From positions 26,758,153-26,822,152 of the forward strand of contig NC_134028.1 in assembly GCF_964204645.1 (NCBI RefSeq): a stretch of DNA of 64,000 nt. Direction: 5' to 3'. The translations under genes were made by a program, and so were the position numbers. The notes beneath the pieces were generated by a model. That model had not been told where the DNA came from. It did no database searches and saw only the letters and a program-made list of their open reading frames with translations. The DNA is from Tubulanus polymorphus (taxonomy: Eukaryota > Nemertea > Palaeonemertea > Tubulaniformes > Tubulanidae). Positions 62,634-64,000 of the stretch are shown piece by piece (the first letter of the stretch is position 1; each line of letters opens with the position of its first letter).

Positions 62634-63855
62634 TCCGGTCTCTTCTGGTTTGGCATCAAATACTGCATTTCGATTCAGCGTTTCAACATAAAATGAATCC
62701 CTCGCAATGTGTCCCACGAAGATCGAATCAAATTCATTTGACAAATTGAATTAAGTGATAATGTGGCGACTACACATTTGCAATGCCTAATATGATTATA
62801 TACCTATTTATTGCTAGAAGAATGTTAATGGTTTTCTATCTAACTTTCCGTTACCATTCGAGGTATAGTTTTGTTCGTGTTAGGTCGGATTTGCATTTCA
62901 ACATTTGCACAAATATTAATTTACATAGAAATATAATAAAGGCGGCGAAAATTCATGAAAAATATATAATGCCTTTAGTCATATGTAGAGTGAGTATTTT
63001 GGAGGATTCAGTACTAAAGGAGTACGTGACTCGATATGTTTTTTGGGGGGGGGGGGAGGGGACGGGGCCAAGATGCTGTTATTTCCAATTATCGACATGA
63101 AAACTGGTCGACAATTCGGGAAGAATTTCGGCGTTTTTTCCTAGAGGTCAAACACATGGCTCCAGAGAAAACATTTCTCCAGAGAATAATATATCCATTT
63201 TGTTGGATGAAAAGCAGGTTAGTTTCGGCGGCCGAAACTATACCCGTTTGGAAGGCCATTTAGAAGGTTGATGAGTATAGTATATATCATTTTGGTGCAA
63301 CAATCACATATTGGGAAAGTTTGGGTCATTCGACCGGAAATGCATTGGTCGTGTCGTCACGTGATGTGACGTAGCCGCATAGCAATGCAACCTCTTGAAC
63401 CATTTGCGCAACTTTTTCCCGGGGTTCAAACAATTATGAGTTCAACACAGCGATAAAATGTATAAGAAATACAATCAGATACTAGATTTCAAGCGTCGAT
63501 TTGCGGCATCTATTTCGGTATTTAAAGATTTAGATTCCGAGGCACTTAGAGTGAAATTCACCTCGGGATTAAAACGCAAACGATATTCCATTTCACCGAG
63601 TCGAAACCACTCTCCATTTCAGCGGTTTTATTCTAATGTGAATTCTTCTAAATGAAGGATTAGCTTTTCGCAATAAATCATGAGAATTTTTTAGTGCGAA
63701 TAATATTTCTCTCGAATCCCCAGCCGTCGTCATGACTTCTATCTTATAAATCAAGGTGTCAACTAACAATTTTATTTTCAAGTTGAACACGATAAGAAAA
63801 AAGCTCAGCTAACACAGAGCTGATATTTACACTTTTAAATCTACCTCAGTATTCA
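62634..63855. other. Upstream region of the intronless GPCR; no gene seen
   Basis: Short plus-strand frames (for example 63458-63655, basic and Ser-rich, starting MYKKYNQILDF) match nothing recognised. A G-run lies at 63045-63067. Confidence 0.5.
63045..63067 (+). other. G-run with quadruplex potential
   Basis: Twelve consecutive G, then A-GGGG-AC-GGGG, within 23 bp on the plus strand. Confidence 0.8.
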
Positions 63856-63963
63856 GGATCCAGTTCCACAGTTCTGAGTTCAATTTGACAACAGTTTATA
63901 CATTGAAAAGAACTGATTTTAACTCAAGAGTTAACTCTAACTCACAACTGTGAAACTGGGCCC
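63856..63963. mobile_element. MITE-like element, GGATCCAGTT family, best-preserved copy
   Basis: Terminal inverted repeats 63856-63880 and 63939-63963 match at 21 of 25 positions (GGATCCAGTTCCACAGTT versus GGGCCCAGTTTCACAGTT). A sub-terminal GAGTTAACTC palindrome and no coding capacity fit a 108-bp non-autonomous DNA element. Copies at 15844, 40602 and 48385 are more diverged. Confidence 0.65.
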
Positions 63964-64000
63964 AGGGAACATATATACAAGGGGTATTTATCATACGTCC

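Noticed and set aside
62634-62744. 37 extra N-terminal residues for the intronless GPCR
   Set aside because: The extension begins at TTG, which is not a normal animal start, and adds no signal peptide or receptor feature. ATG 62633 gives a complete receptor.

Overview
The window is nuclear DNA of an invertebrate animal. Genes are split by conventional GT-AG introns of 0.2 to 12.4 kb, gene density is low (about four genes in 64 kb), and non-coding DNA is AT-rich and full of microsatellites, minisatellites, tRNA-related SINE fragments and short terminal-inverted-repeat (MITE-like) elements. A luqin/RYamide-type peptide receptor and a LIM-less ZASP-type PDZ protein suggest a protostome, most likely a lophotrochozoan (mollusc, annelid or brachiopod). 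The species cannot be named from sequence alone.

Layout. (1) 107-344, minus: first coding exon of an acyl-CoA delta-9 desaturase (SCD); the rest lies left of the window. (2) 3542-16476, minus: an eight-exon gene rebuilt here with every splice phase agreeing (1569 nt, 522 residues). It encodes an ALP/Enigma/ZASP-family Z-disc protein with PDZ, linker, Pro/Gln repeats, ZM motif and a C-terminal ML-Q-E motif, but no LIM domains. (3) About 16.7-39.7 kb: a 23-kb stretch without a convincing gene, holding tandem repeats, perfect hairpins, G-runs, MITE/SINE copies and two weak exon candidates. (4) 39809-53528, plus: a two-exon rhodopsin-class neuropeptide receptor of 429 residues, split by a 12.4-kb intron in the TM5-TM6 loop; the intron holds at least five unrelated tandem arrays. 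(5) 53.5-61.6 kb: repeats only. (6) 61620-62633, minus: an intronless 337-residue orphan GPCR, FMRFamide-receptor-like, with several unusual hallmark residues. (7) 62.6-64 kb: a G-run and a MITE.

The four genes do not form a functional unit: lipid desaturation, sarcomere or adhesion scaffolding, and two membrane receptors, as is normal in animal genomes. I found no new multi-gene system. The most useful outputs are the exon-resolved ZASP-like gene, the divergent GPCR, the repeat families that recur across the window, and a few hairpins and exon candidates that RNA data could test. Coding calls rest on recognised motifs and phase-consistent splicing. Repeat families are defined only from copies seen here.
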